From: Flavobacteriaceae bacterium
GTDB taxonomy: Bacteria > Bacteroidota > Bacteroidia > Flavobacteriales > Flavobacteriaceae
Direction: 5' to 3'
Length of the DNA: 53,067 nucleotides
Assembly (NCBI GenBank): GCA_017852075.1
Contig: JAFMLQ010000009.1
Span: forward strand, 1 to 53,067
Positions 36,903 to 45,170 of the stretch are shown here, in pieces (position 1 is the stretch's first letter; each line of letters begins with the position of its first letter). Below the pieces are notes generated by a model. That model was not told the DNA's origin. It searched no databases and saw only the letters and a program-made list of their open reading frames with translations. Made by a program: the position numbers and the translations under genes.

Positions 36903-37355
36903 TCATTTTAATAATAAAGTCCATTCAAAATCAAAGGTAGAGACAACATCTCCTTCTTCGTCAACTCCTCTGGCCTGTAGCCAAAGGGTTTGTGGCTTTT
37001 TGGTGTCTACTAAATTAGCAAATGTGTTTTCAATACTGTCTCCAGGATGGCAGGAAAAAAGTAATTTCCCTTTAGCTTTTTTGGTGAAATTGGCTTTGTT
37101 GTTAATAACTAACATGGAAATTTTGTTTTGAGAAGCTTTAGCAGCCTGCATAATCAACACCCCAGTAGCGAGTTCCGCAGCCATACCCTGTACCGCCCAA
37201 AACATGGATTTAAAAGGGTTTTTGTTGATCCACTTGAGACGCACTTTGACTTCAGAAACCTCAGGAGTAAGGGTAACAACGCGCACACCACACCACCAAG
37301 CGGAAGGTAGATTGAAAAAAGTGTACAAGTTAATTCCCGAAGGAGTGAGTTTCAT
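36903..37355 (-). CDS. DUF4442 hotdog-fold thioesterase-like protein
   Basis: A 150-residue cytosolic protein. The central WINKNPFKSMFWAVQGMAAE is the hallmark of DUF4442, a hotdog-fold family related to acyl-CoA thioesterases and to the C-terminal domain of YiiD. No catalytic residue can be assigned with confidence. It starts 3 bases after the alanine dehydrogenase stop, so it is co-transcribed with that gene. Confidence 0.85.
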   Translation of the reverse strand: MKLTPSGINLYTFFNLPSAWWCGVRVVTLTPEVSEVKVRLKWINKNPFKSMFWAVQGMAAELATGVLIMQAAKASQNKISMLVINNKANFTKKAKGKLLFSCHPGDSIENTFANLVDTKKPQTLWLQARGVDEEGDVVSTFDFEWTLLLK

Positions 37356-37358
37356 GAA

Positions 37359-38468
37359 TTACATTATCGATTCGAGTTCAATATACTCTAAATCAAATGC
37401 CTCTGCAACTTCTTTGTACACCACTTTTCCATTGATAATATTTAACCCCTTTGCCAAAACAGGATTTTCGAAACATGCCTGTTTCCAACCTTTATTCGCC
37501 AATTGTAACGCATAATTTAATGTGGCATTGGTCAATGCAGTCGTAGATGTATTGGGTACGGCTCCGGGCATATTGGTTACGGCATAGTGAATGATTCCTT
37601 CTTTAATAACTATAGGATTGTCATGTGTCGTCGGTTCACTCGTTTCAAAGCATCCTCCTTGATCAATGGCAACATCCACGAGTACAGTGCCTGGCATCAT
37701 TTTAGAAAGCATTTCCTTTCGCACAAGTTTTGGCGCTTTTGAACCTGGAATGAGAACCGTCCCGATGATTAGGTGGGATCTTTGAATTTCTTTTTCTAAA
37801 GTGTACGAGTTAGAAAAAATAGGTGTTACGTTCGCAGGCATAGTACTTTCTAGATGACGCAAGCGTTCCAAATTGGTGTCAAAAATGGTTACATTGGCAC
37901 CTAATCCTGCTGCCATCAGGGCGGCTTCAGTTCCTGCTACTCCGCCACCAATAATCATAACATTGGCAGGTTTTACACCCGTTACACCTCCCAAAAGAAT
38001 TCCGAAACCTCCAAAGGGTTTTTCAAGGTATTTGGCACCTTCTTGAGTTGCCATTCTACCAGCTACTTCAGACATTGGAATCAATAAGGGAAGTCTTCCG
38101 TGTTCCTCCACCGTTTCATAAGCCAAACAGACTGAATCAGAGGCGATCATCGCATCTGTTAACTTTTTACTGGAAGCAAAATGAAAGTAGGTAAACAATA
38201 ATTGATTAGGTTGGATTAAAGGATATTCAACTTCTATAGGCTCTTTGACTTTGATAATCATTTCAGCAAACCTGTAAACCGACTCTATATCCGGTTCCAT
38301 GGTACACCCTACCTCTTGATAATCTTCATCTGAAAACCCACTTAACACTCCTGCGCTTTTCTGAATATGAACCTTATGACCTGAGCGAATAAGTGACAAC
38401 GCACCTGCTGGGGTTACCCCCACTCGAGCTTCTTGGGGTTTGATTTCTTTTGGAACACCAATTTTCAT
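37359..38468 (-). CDS. ald: Alanine dehydrogenase
   Basis: It interconverts L-alanine and pyruvate plus ammonia with NAD. At 369 residues it has the expected length. The N-terminal MKIGVPKEIKPQEARVGVTP carries Arg15; Lys75 (IKVKEP) and His96 (YFHFAS) are the catalytic residues. The Rossmann motif is IGGGVAGTEAA (173-183), and VDVAIDQGG carries the catalytic Asp. A nicotinamide transhydrogenase relation is excluded by length. It likely leads the leftward set ald-DUF4442. The 5' region lacks a recognisable -7 element. Confidence 0.93.
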   Translation of the reverse strand: MKIGVPKEIKPQEARVGVTPAGALSLIRSGHKVHIQKSAGVLSGFSDEDYQEVGCTMEPDIESVYRFAEMIIKVKEPIEVEYPLIQPNQLLFTYFHFASSKKLTDAMIASDSVCLAYETVEEHGRLPLLIPMSEVAGRMATQEGAKYLEKPFGGFGILLGGVTGVKPANVMIIGGGVAGTEAALMAAGLGANVTIFDTNLERLRHLESTMPANVTPIFSNSYTLEKEIQRSHLIIGTVLIPGSKAPKLVRKEMLSKMMPGTVLVDVAIDQGGCFETSEPTTHDNPIVIKEGIIHYAVTNMPGAVPNTSTTALTNATLNYALQLANKGWKQACFENPVLAKGLNIINGKVVYKEVAEAFDLEYIELESIM

Positions 38469-38571
38469 AAAAAATTTTTGTCGAATATAGGAATTTAGAA
38501 CAATTCAATAATTGAAAAACAAAGGAATTCATTCTAATTATTTAACTTTATATCAACCCAAAACAATTCTC

Positions 38572-38700
38572 ATGAAATACTTCAACAAAACCCGAACCAT
38601 CTAACAAAAAGTAACCGATAGAGAAGTCCTAGCACTGCTTAATAAACAATCTGATCTTTTAGAAGAAATTCTAAAAGAACTTAAAAAGCTGAATCAGTAA
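38572..38700 (+). pseudogene. Small coiled-coil ORF with one in-frame stop
   Basis: An ATG opens a 42-codon frame, MKYFNKTRTI, then a TAA at codon 11 (38602-38604), then KVTDREVLALLNKQSDLLEE and a Lys/Leu tail ending NQ before a second TAA. Both halves look protein-like, and the second half has a regular heptad pattern suited to a coiled coil. A single base change (for example CAA to TAA) would restore one small protein. It may be a recently broken gene, a sequencing error, or two independent peptides. The family is unknown. Confidence 0.4.
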
Positions 38701-38711
38701 GCACAATATAA

Positions 38712-38933
38712 CAGAAGGTTAAAAACATAAACCTTCAGATACATTCAATTTTCCTGTTAGTATTTGAAACCAATAGCCCATTATTTAGTATTCTGTTTAA
38801 ATTCTTGTTTACATTGGTATATGGGAAAACTGCTGAAATTGAAAAAAACACCTTATTGTTAACCTATTTTAGAAGTGCGATTGGTCTCGATATTATATTC
38901 AACAAGGCAATTTACAGTACAAGTAACTTCTAA
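38712..38933 (+). other. Open frame without start codon, possible relic
   Basis: Seventy-three codons are open between two stops, with no ATG. The frame contains TNSPLFSILFKFLFTLVYGK, followed by a more polar part ending IYSTSNF. The amino-acid mix is plausible for a membrane-associated peptide, and TTG codons could serve as starts. It could also be chance in AT-rich DNA. A 7-base inverted repeat (38714-38720 and 38730-38736) lies at its beginning. Confidence 0.2.
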
Positions 38934-38996
38934 TGACTTGGTTTATGACTAGTGTTGTGTCTTTTTAAAATGAGGAAATAAGGATTTAAAAATATA

Positions 38997-39012
38997 TTTT
39001 TTTTTGGGGGGG
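38997..39012. repeat. T9G7 homopolymer tract next to tRNA-Arg
   Basis: Nine Ts followed directly by seven Gs, ending 6 bases before the 3' end of the tRNA gene. The G run is unusual for this AT-rich sequence; such tracts vary in length between clones or are assembly errors. Confidence 0.9.
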
Positions 39013-39018
39013 AGGTAG

Positions 39019-39092
39019 TGATCGCGATAGGATTCGAACCTATGACCGTCTGCTTAGAAGGCAGATGCTCTATCCAGCTGAGCTACGCGACC
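39019..39092 (-). tRNA. tRNA-Arg (anticodon TCT)
   Basis: Reading the minus strand, the 5' acceptor GGTCGCG pairs with CGCGATC at the 3' end (one G-T pair). The D-arm GCTC...GAGC, an anticodon arm with loop CTTCTAA between CTGC/GCAG-type stems, and a T-arm with GGTTCGAATCC are all present. The anticodon is TCT, which reads AGA/AGG arginine codons. The gene is 74 bases and CCA is not encoded. A promoter candidate lies about 110 bases upstream on the minus strand. Confidence 0.97.
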
Positions 39093-39203
39093 TTTTTTTT
39101 AAAAACTCTTCTGAACTTTAATCATTCCAATGAGACATTGGATTGGTCTATTCATATAAGTTTTACTTGTTCTCAGATCATGACATGACCTGAAAAACGA
39201 TAG

Positions 39204-39233
39204 CAAATATACTATTTATTGATTTTCTGCCAA
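39204..39233 (-). promoter_or_regulatory. Candidate promoter of tRNA-Arg (TTG - 19 nt - TATATTTG)
   Basis: On the minus strand, TTG (39233-39231), a 19-base spacer and TATATTTG (39211-39204) match the Bacteroidota consensus exactly in sequence and spacing. Transcription would begin near 39198, giving a precursor with a leader of about 105 bases before the mature tRNA 5' end. Confidence 0.6.
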
Positions 39234-39384
39234 TCGTTTCAATTAAATTATTCAAACTAAAACGTTGTAGTTAAAATAGCGACAGATGCTTCAATTCTAA
39301 TTCAGTAATTTCCGATTCTTAAGTTTTTGTTGGGACTTTGCTGATTATAATCAAAATTCATTAATACTGCCCTTATAAAGCATA
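39234..39384 (+). other. Leader region of the CBM9/DUF5916 gene
   Basis: About 150 AT-rich bases between the tRNA promoter and the next gene. No TAnnTTTG element with correct form is visible; GGACTTTG and TTATAAT-like strings occur but do not fit. Nothing else is seen. Confidence 0.5.
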
Positions 39385-41652
39385 ATGTCTAATAAAATTA
39401 TTTGTAATTTCATCCCTTCAGGTATAACTAAATCAAATAAAAAATTGAAACTATTTCTACTCACCCCAATTTTGCTCTTTACTACCATCTTATGGGCACA
39501 AAAGAATAATCCTAATCAAAATTTAAATTTTCCGATAACTTTCTTAAAAACTGATCCTACCATAGATGGAAATATTTTAAGTGAAGCAATATGGGAACAA
39601 GTTCCTGCTATTACAGATTTAAAACAAATCAAACCCAATTACAATCAGCCTGCCTCAGAAGAAACGGCAATCCGAGTTGCTTATACCCAAAAGACCCTTT
39701 ACATTGCTGTAATTTGTTATGACAAGACTCCTGATCAAATTGTGGTTTCAGATTCACGACGAGACGGAGACCTAAGCGATGAAGACAGTTTTTTATTCAT
39801 TCTTGATACCTACAATGATCAGCAAAATGGATTTTTATTTGGCACCAATGCCAACGGAATGGAATATGACGCGCAAATCGACAATGAAGGAGAAGGGAAC
39901 TTTAGCGCCAATCGGCAGCAAGGAGGTGTTGTAGGAGGCACGAATATCAACTGGGACGCCTCTTGGGAAGTTAAGACAGAAACAGGAGACTACGGTTGGA
40001 GCGCAGAGTTTGCTATTCCACTTAGATCCATCCGTTTTAATAGTGGTACAGACAAAATTTGGGGAATCAATTTTCAACGTAATATCAGTAAACGAAGTGA
40101 AACTGCCTTTTGGGCAAACCTACCCTTAGGCTTTGACATTAAGCGATTGTCACTAGCTGGTAAAATGACAGGGATTGAATTAAAATCTCCAAAAAATCTT
40201 AAAGTCATTCCTTATGTATTGTCACAGGCAATTCGCGACAATACGTCACAGAAAAATATTTCTGCTACAGCGGATATTGGGGGAGACATCAAATACAGTC
40301 TTACCCCTGGACTGACTTTGGATTTGACCTACAATACTGATTTTGCTCAAGTAGAAGTAGATGAACAACAAGTCAACTTAGATCGTTTTAACCTCTTTTT
40401 TCCTGAAAAACGACCTTTCTTTTTGGAAAATGCTGGGCAATTTAGCGTGGGTAGTCCAGGTGAAGTCGATTTGTTTTTTAGCAGACGAATTGGAATTGGA
40501 GAAGGGGGGTCTATTGTTCCTATAATAGGAGGCTCTCGAGTTTCTGGAAAAATAGGACAAACCAATGTTGGGTTGCTAAGCATGTTTACAGATGAAATAG
40601 ACAGTGAAGGCGGTCTTGATCTTGTTAAAAATAATTATTCAGTTGCTCGGGTAAACCATGATTTTGCAAAAAGTCGTTCTTCATTGGGTGGGATTTTTGT
40701 GAACCGAAATGGAATTGGTATTTCTGAAGATTACAATCGTGTTTTTGCTATGGACGGCAGATTGGGTTTAGGGAAAAAAGCTCAAGTGACAGGCTATCTC
40801 TCAAAAAGTAGCACCCCAGGAATTGACAATAGAGATCATGCCTTTAATATTCTTGGGGTATACAACTGGAACGGGTGGAATTTACGAGCAGGATATACCG
40901 AAGTGGGAGAAAATTTCAATCCTGAGGTTGGATTTTTGTTACGTTCTGCCTTTAAAAAGCCTGAGTTTCTCATTTTTAAACAATGGCGCCCTAAAAATAC
41001 AGGTAAGTTTTTAGAGGTACGTCCTCATATTTCTTACCGAGGGTATTGGAACTTTAATAATACTCAAGAAACAGGTTTTTTGCATGTGGATAACCATTGG
41101 GTTTGGGAAAGTGGTTTTGAAGTTCATACTGGAATCAATTTTACAAAAGAAACCGTACTGGAGGCCTTTCCTATTTCTCAAGTCACCGTTGACCCAGGTG
41201 TATATGATCATCAGGAATTCCAATTTGTACTATTCACCAACTCCAACAATAAACTCGCTTACAGAACCCGGACAGTAATTGGAGGATATTTTGGCGGAAA
41301 CCGAATTTCTAGTAATAACACCACTAGCTTGCGTCTAGGCGATAAATTTAATGCCGAAGCCAATTTAAATTACAACCGATTGAACCTTCCCAACGGGAGT
41401 ACCGATGTTGTCATCACCGGAGGACGGCTAGCCTATTCATTTACACCTCGTATGTTTTTACAAAGTTTAGTTCAATACAATAATGTCAGTAGAATTACTT
41501 CTGTGAATGCTCGTTTTGGATTGTTGCGAAATGCCAATACGGGACTTTTTGTGGTGGTCAATATCATCAAGGATAACGATTTTAACGACCGCTTGAATAA
41601 TCAAAACATAACGATCAAATACAGCCACCAATTTGATTTGTTAGGGAAATAA
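39385..41652 (+). CDS. Exported CBM9-like / DUF5916 outer-membrane protein (first copy)
   Basis: A 755-residue exported protein. The N-terminus has a basic stretch and a hydrophobic signal (KLFLLTPILLFTTILWAQ). Residues about 50-235 form a family 9 carbohydrate-binding-like domain: PTIDGNILSEAIWEQVPA, then YIAVICYD and DSFLFILDTYNDQQNGFLFG, ending WSAEFAIPLRSIRF. The rest (about 245-755) is DUF5916, a predicted outer-membrane barrel, with TPGLTLDLTYNTDFAQVEVDEQ and FPEKRPFFLENAGQF as hallmark motifs. The ligand is unknown; sugar or glycopeptide binding is inferred from CBM9. A second protein of the same kind lies 1.2 kb downstream, beyond a D-threonine aldolase-like gene on the opposite strand. 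Confidence 0.87.
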   Translation: MSNKIICNFIPSGITKSNKKLKLFLLTPILLFTTILWAQKNNPNQNLNFPITFLKTDPTIDGNILSEAIWEQVPAITDLKQIKPNYNQPASEETAIRVAYTQKTLYIAVICYDKTPDQIVVSDSRRDGDLSDEDSFLFILDTYNDQQNGFLFGTNANGMEYDAQIDNEGEGNFSANRQQGGVVGGTNINWDASWEVKTETGDYGWSAEFAIPLRSIRFNSGTDKIWGINFQRNISKRSETAFWANLPLGFDIKRLSLAGKMTGIELKSPKNLKVIPYVLSQAIRDNTSQKNISATADIGGDIKYSLTPGLTLDLTYNTDFAQVEVDEQQVNLDRFNLFFPEKRPFFLENAGQFSVGSPGEVDLFFSRRIGIGEGGSIVPIIGGSRVSGKIGQTNVGLLSMFTDEIDSEGGLDLVKNNYSVARVNHDFAKSRSSLGGIFVNRNGIGISEDYNRVFAMDGRLGLGKKAQVTGYLSKSSTPGIDNRDHAFNILGVYNWNGWNLRAGYTEVGENFNPEVGFLLRSAFKKPEFLIFKQWRPKNTGKFLEVRPHISYRGYWNFNNTQETGFLHVDNHWVWESGFEVHTGINFTKETVLEAFPISQVTVDPGVYDHQEFQFVLFTNSNNKLAYRTRTVIGGYFGGNRISSNNTTSLRLGDKFNAEANLNYNRLNLPNGSTDVVITGGRLAYSFTPRMFLQSLVQYNNVSRITSVNARFGLLRNANTGLFVVVNIIKDNDFNDRLNNQNITIKYSHQFDLLGK

Positions 41653-41674
41653 ATGCATTCTAAACACAATTTTG

Positions 41675-41693
41675 AAAAAAAGCGATTTTTTTT
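41675..41693. terminator. A7-GCGA-T8 hairpin between convergent genes
   Basis: Seven As, four bases and eight Ts can fold on either strand in the 39-base gap between the convergent CBM9 gene and the D-threonine aldolase-like gene, touching the latter's stop codon. The stem is all A-T, so termination would be weak. Confidence 0.3.
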
Positions 41694-42795
41694 AGGCCTG
41701 ATAATCTCGTGCTTCTATTTCCCAAAAAGATCCAAGCTCACCATCTTTTAGAGTGTAGGCCTTACTGTACTTTGCTACGGTAGGACAAATGTGGTAGGGA
41801 ATTGCATAAAATAAATCCCCGATTTTAAAATCGTTGGGTTTGTGATATTCCACGATAAGATGCTCTTCACTCTGACCTTTATGAACAGCTCCTTCTAGTC
41901 CAAAGATTTCTACGCGGGGTAAGGGCATTTCTGAAGCAACTGCTTTATGACCCAAATCAAAACAAAAGATATTGGTATTGGGTTTACTTATCAATCTAGT
42001 AACTAGGACTGCGGCATGTAAAAATGGAGATTCTTGCCAAATTTTTTGGTATCCCAAATCCCATAAAAGCGTGGTTCCTGGACTCAAACGGTTGGTTTTT
42101 CTCAAAGAATGGGGATAAAAACTGGGGGAACCTCCTGTTATATGCTCAGGTACAATTCCTCCCTCCTTTTGAATAGCATTGATTAGTTGTTCAATCGACT
42201 GAAAATCGGAATTACATTGATCGACACGCTTCTGAAGTTCGATTGGTCGGATATGGCCATCATAAACATGTAAACCCATAGCATTCAGATTTGGATCTTG
42301 AAACAATTGCATGTAGAGTGCTTTGGCAAATTCTGGCACAATACCCGTTCGGTTCATGCCATTATTGATATCGAGCCAAAGGTTTAATTGCTGCTTGCGT
42401 GCCTTGGCTAAAGTTGAAAAAAGAGTTAGGGAGTCTGAATTATCCACCAGAGTGGAAAAACTAATCTCAGGATGCTTTTGTTGGGCGTCCAAGATCCGAA
42501 TGACTTTGGCTTTTGTGGGTTGAATTGCAAGCAAAATGTGTTGTACTCCACAAGCAATCAACATTTGTAATTCCCCTATCGTAGCACATTTAAATTCTTT
42601 TATCCCATAACCCATTTGCAATTTAACTATAGCTTGCATTTTATAGGTCTTCACATGTGGAATCAATCGATTTACATCCCCAGCTACTTCAATCATAGAC
42701 TCAATATTGTGTTTCACACGATCGGGATAAATCAACAAACCTGGAGTTATCAACTGAGTTTCATCTTTGGCTCGATACCATTGTATTTCTGACAT
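41692..42795 (-). CDS. D-threonine aldolase / D-serine dehydratase family PLP enzyme
   Basis: A 367-residue fold-type III PLP enzyme (alanine racemase-like barrel). Lys49 in PHVKTYKM is the expected Schiff-base lysine. Near the C-terminus, His335 and Cys337 in YHICPTVAKYSK form the divalent-metal site; the Cys matches D-serine dehydratases, whereas D-threonine aldolases often have Asp. Other motifs are KCATIGELQMLIACG and HVYDGHI. Possible products are glycine plus acetaldehyde, or pyruvate plus ammonia, from D-amino acids. The gene is flanked by the two CBM9/DUF5916 genes and is divergent from the second across an 84-base gap. Confidence 0.87.
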   Translation of the reverse strand: MSEIQWYRAKDETQLITPGLLIYPDRVKHNIESMIEVAGDVNRLIPHVKTYKMQAIVKLQMGYGIKEFKCATIGELQMLIACGVQHILLAIQPTKAKVIRILDAQQKHPEISFSTLVDNSDSLTLFSTLAKARKQQLNLWLDINNGMNRTGIVPEFAKALYMQLFQDPNLNAMGLHVYDGHIRPIELQKRVDQCNSDFQSIEQLINAIQKEGGIVPEHITGGSPSFYPHSLRKTNRLSPGTTLLWDLGYQKIWQESPFLHAAVLVTRLISKPNTNIFCFDLGHKAVASEMPLPRVEIFGLEGAVHKGQSEEHLIVEYHKPNDFKIGDLFYAIPYHICPTVAKYSKAYTLKDGELGSFWEIEARDYQA

Positions 42796-42879
42796 AGCTT
42801 TTGAATATTTAAAGTAGCTTGTCTAAAATAATGAATTAAAAAAAACTGCCTCTAAAATGAATCAGATTAAAACTTTAAC

Positions 42880-45132
42880 TTGCAAATTATTTATAAAAAA
42901 CAATTGAGGAACTCCTTTTACACTTTTCTTTTTTTGTCCTTGGCACTTCCCTCCTTCGGTCAAGACATTTACACACCTCCAAAGCTCCAAAATACCATCC
43001 CGGTCATTGATGGGCAAATCCAAGCAGGGGAATGGGAATCAGCGGAGGAAGTGCTTTTAGATTTTGAAGTAGATCCAGGAAACAATGTCTCTCCTAAAGA
43101 GAAAACCATCGCCTATATTTCGTATACTGATACCCATCTCTATGTCGCCGTTCATGCCTTTGCAGATCCCAAAGAAATTAGAGCTTCGGTACGCTCTCGC
43201 GATGATTTTGGAATGATTGGAGACGACTTTATCTTGCTCCGTTTTGACACCTATACAGATGGAAGAAACAATTATCTATTACTCGTAAACCCCTTTGGAA
43301 GTCAATTGGATGCAAGGGCTATCAATGCCCTTACTGACGATGAACGATATGACAGTAGTTTTAATTTAGAGTATGAAACCCAAGGTACAATTGTGTCAGA
43401 CGGTTATCAAGTAGAGTTTAAAATTCCGTTTTCTTCTATTCCTTTCCCTAACGGTACTGACCAACTATGGCATTTTAATATCACAAGGCAGGCTTTTAGA
43501 GATGGAATTCCAATTGACATAAGGAGTCAACCCTTTGATCGGACCGATCCTTGTCAAGTATGTCAAACTACAGATCAATTGGTTCTAAAGGACATTAGCA
43601 TCAAAAAAAGGGTGGAACTGCTTCCCTATGTTTCAGGAGGGCTTTCGGGGGCAAAAGAGACCTCCAATGGGCCGCTAAAATATGATAATTTTAAACCCAA
43701 TGCAGGATTGGGTCTGAACCTTGATCTCAATAAGAACAGTACTTTGGAGGTCACTTTTAATCCTGACTTTTCTCAGGTAGAGGCTGATGTTACCCAAATT
43801 GATATTAATTCATCTGTAGCTTTAGAATATCCCGAACGCAGACCCTATTTTAATCGAGGTACGGACATTGTTCAATATACCAGTGGTGCCTTCTACTCCC
43901 GCTCTATCAATAATCCGCTGATTTCTACTAAATTGATCAGTCAAGGAAAGAAAGACCGTATTTATTTTCTCACCGCATTGGATCAAAACTCTGTTTATCA
44001 AATTGCGGGAGAAGACCGTTCTTATTTGGGTTCCGGGGGACAATCTTATGTCAATGTATTTCGATATCAACGCTTTTTAAACAAAAATGCCCGTTTGGGC
44101 TTTATTTCTACCAATCGCTATTTCACAGAGGGAGGATTTGGGAATCTCTTGGGGACTGATGGATGGTTTTTGTTTTCAAAAAATTGGCGCCTTACTTACG
44201 AATTCTTTTTAAATGTAAACAAAGAACCAATTGCAAACTGGATTGAGACAGAGGATCAGAATTTTGATCGCAGTGTTTCTCTTGACGGTGAACGGTTTCG
44301 GGGTAGTGCCTTATACCTGCAGCTGTACAGAAACACAGAACATTGGAAATCCTACTTGAGCCTACGAGACATCTCTCCAAACTATCAAGCAGATGTTGGC
44401 TTTGTGGTAAAAAACAATAGAAGATGGGCTACCTTGTACCATGTTTATCAAAACTTCCCTAATAAAGAAGGGCTTCAGTTTTTTAGTATTGGAACCAAGG
44501 CAGATGTCAGTTTTACCTATCAAGATTATCTAAAATCTGTAAGTGTAGATGGTATTCTGAGTTTGAGAACGTTCTTTAATACCACCTTCAATTACACCTA
44601 CGACTGGGATATCTTTAAAAATTTCTTAGGGAGAAATTACAGAAATGTAGGAAAAAGTGAATTGCAGTTTGATAGCAATCCCTCAGAATCTTTTTCATTC
44701 AATTTCAGAATGACCTTTGGGAAGGATTTGGCGTATAATGAACCGATACCTGAAATTGGTAGAGAACTGACTCTCTTTTTTATGCCAGGTTTTCAGCTCA
44801 GCAACAAATTGAAACTCTCTCCCTCGCTTCGCTACGCCCGATTAAAAAACATACAAACTCAATCCAACTATTTCGACGGAGCTATTACACGTTTTTCTGC
44901 ACGCTATCAATTCAATAATTTTTTTAGTGTACGCCTTATCTCCGAATACAATACTTTTTCTGAACGCTTCTTAATTCAACCCCTCGTGCAGTGGAACCCC
45001 AACCCTTCTACAGTATTTTACATAGGCGGAAACCAGAACTCACTGGATGAATTTAATGACGACTTATATTCGCTTTTTAGAGTTGATCAGACGCAATTCT
45101 TTTTAAAATTCCAATATTTGATTGGGATTTAA
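42880..45132 (+). CDS. Exported CBM9-like / DUF5916 outer-membrane protein (second copy), TTG start
   Basis: A 750-residue exported protein of the same architecture as the neighbour at 39.4 kb: CBM9-like domain (about 45-230: IPVIDGQIQAGEWESAEEVL, then DDFILLRFDTYTDGRNNYLL, ending VEFKIPFSSIPF) and DUF5916 barrel (LDLNKNSTLEVTFNPDFSQV, PERRPYFNRGTDIV). No ATG is available; TTG at the listed position gives MQIIYKKQLRNSF and a signal peptide ending SFGQ, while a TTG eight codons later (MRNSFYTF) is equally good. Sequences of the two copies differ strongly, so they are old paralogues. It is divergent from the PLP enzyme gene. Confidence 0.87.
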   Translation: MQIIYKKQLRNSFYTFLFLSLALPSFGQDIYTPPKLQNTIPVIDGQIQAGEWESAEEVLLDFEVDPGNNVSPKEKTIAYISYTDTHLYVAVHAFADPKEIRASVRSRDDFGMIGDDFILLRFDTYTDGRNNYLLLVNPFGSQLDARAINALTDDERYDSSFNLEYETQGTIVSDGYQVEFKIPFSSIPFPNGTDQLWHFNITRQAFRDGIPIDIRSQPFDRTDPCQVCQTTDQLVLKDISIKKRVELLPYVSGGLSGAKETSNGPLKYDNFKPNAGLGLNLDLNKNSTLEVTFNPDFSQVEADVTQIDINSSVALEYPERRPYFNRGTDIVQYTSGAFYSRSINNPLISTKLISQGKKDRIYFLTALDQNSVYQIAGEDRSYLGSGGQSYVNVFRYQRFLNKNARLGFISTNRYFTEGGFGNLLGTDGWFLFSKNWRLTYEFFLNVNKEPIANWIETEDQNFDRSVSLDGERFRGSALYLQLYRNTEHWKSYLSLRDISPNYQADVGFVVKNNRRWATLYHVYQNFPNKEGLQFFSIGTKADVSFTYQDYLKSVSVDGILSLRTFFNTTFNYTYDWDIFKNFLGRNYRNVGKSELQFDSNPSESFSFNFRMTFGKDLAYNEPIPEIGRELTLFFMPGFQLSNKLKLSPSLRYARLKNIQTQSNYFDGAITRFSARYQFNNFFSVRLISEYNTFSERFLIQPLVQWNPNPSTVFYIGGNQNSLDEFNDDLYSLFRVDQTQFFLKFQYLIGI

Positions 45133-45170
45133 ATCTAACTCTAAAATCCAATTTCAATTTTAAAGATTAT

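Noticed and set aside
38986-39005. AAAAATATATTTTT palindrome as terminator of tRNA-Arg
   Set aside because: The stem is all A-T and such strings are expected often in this base composition.
38469-39384. Mobile element or attachment site at the tRNA gene
   Set aside because: No integrase, no duplicated tRNA 3' end and no inverted repeats were found; only possible relic frames remain.
39330-39385. Sigma70-like TATAAT box before the first CBM9/DUF5916 gene
   Set aside because: The spacing to any TTG box is wrong, and this phylum uses a different primary promoter consensus.
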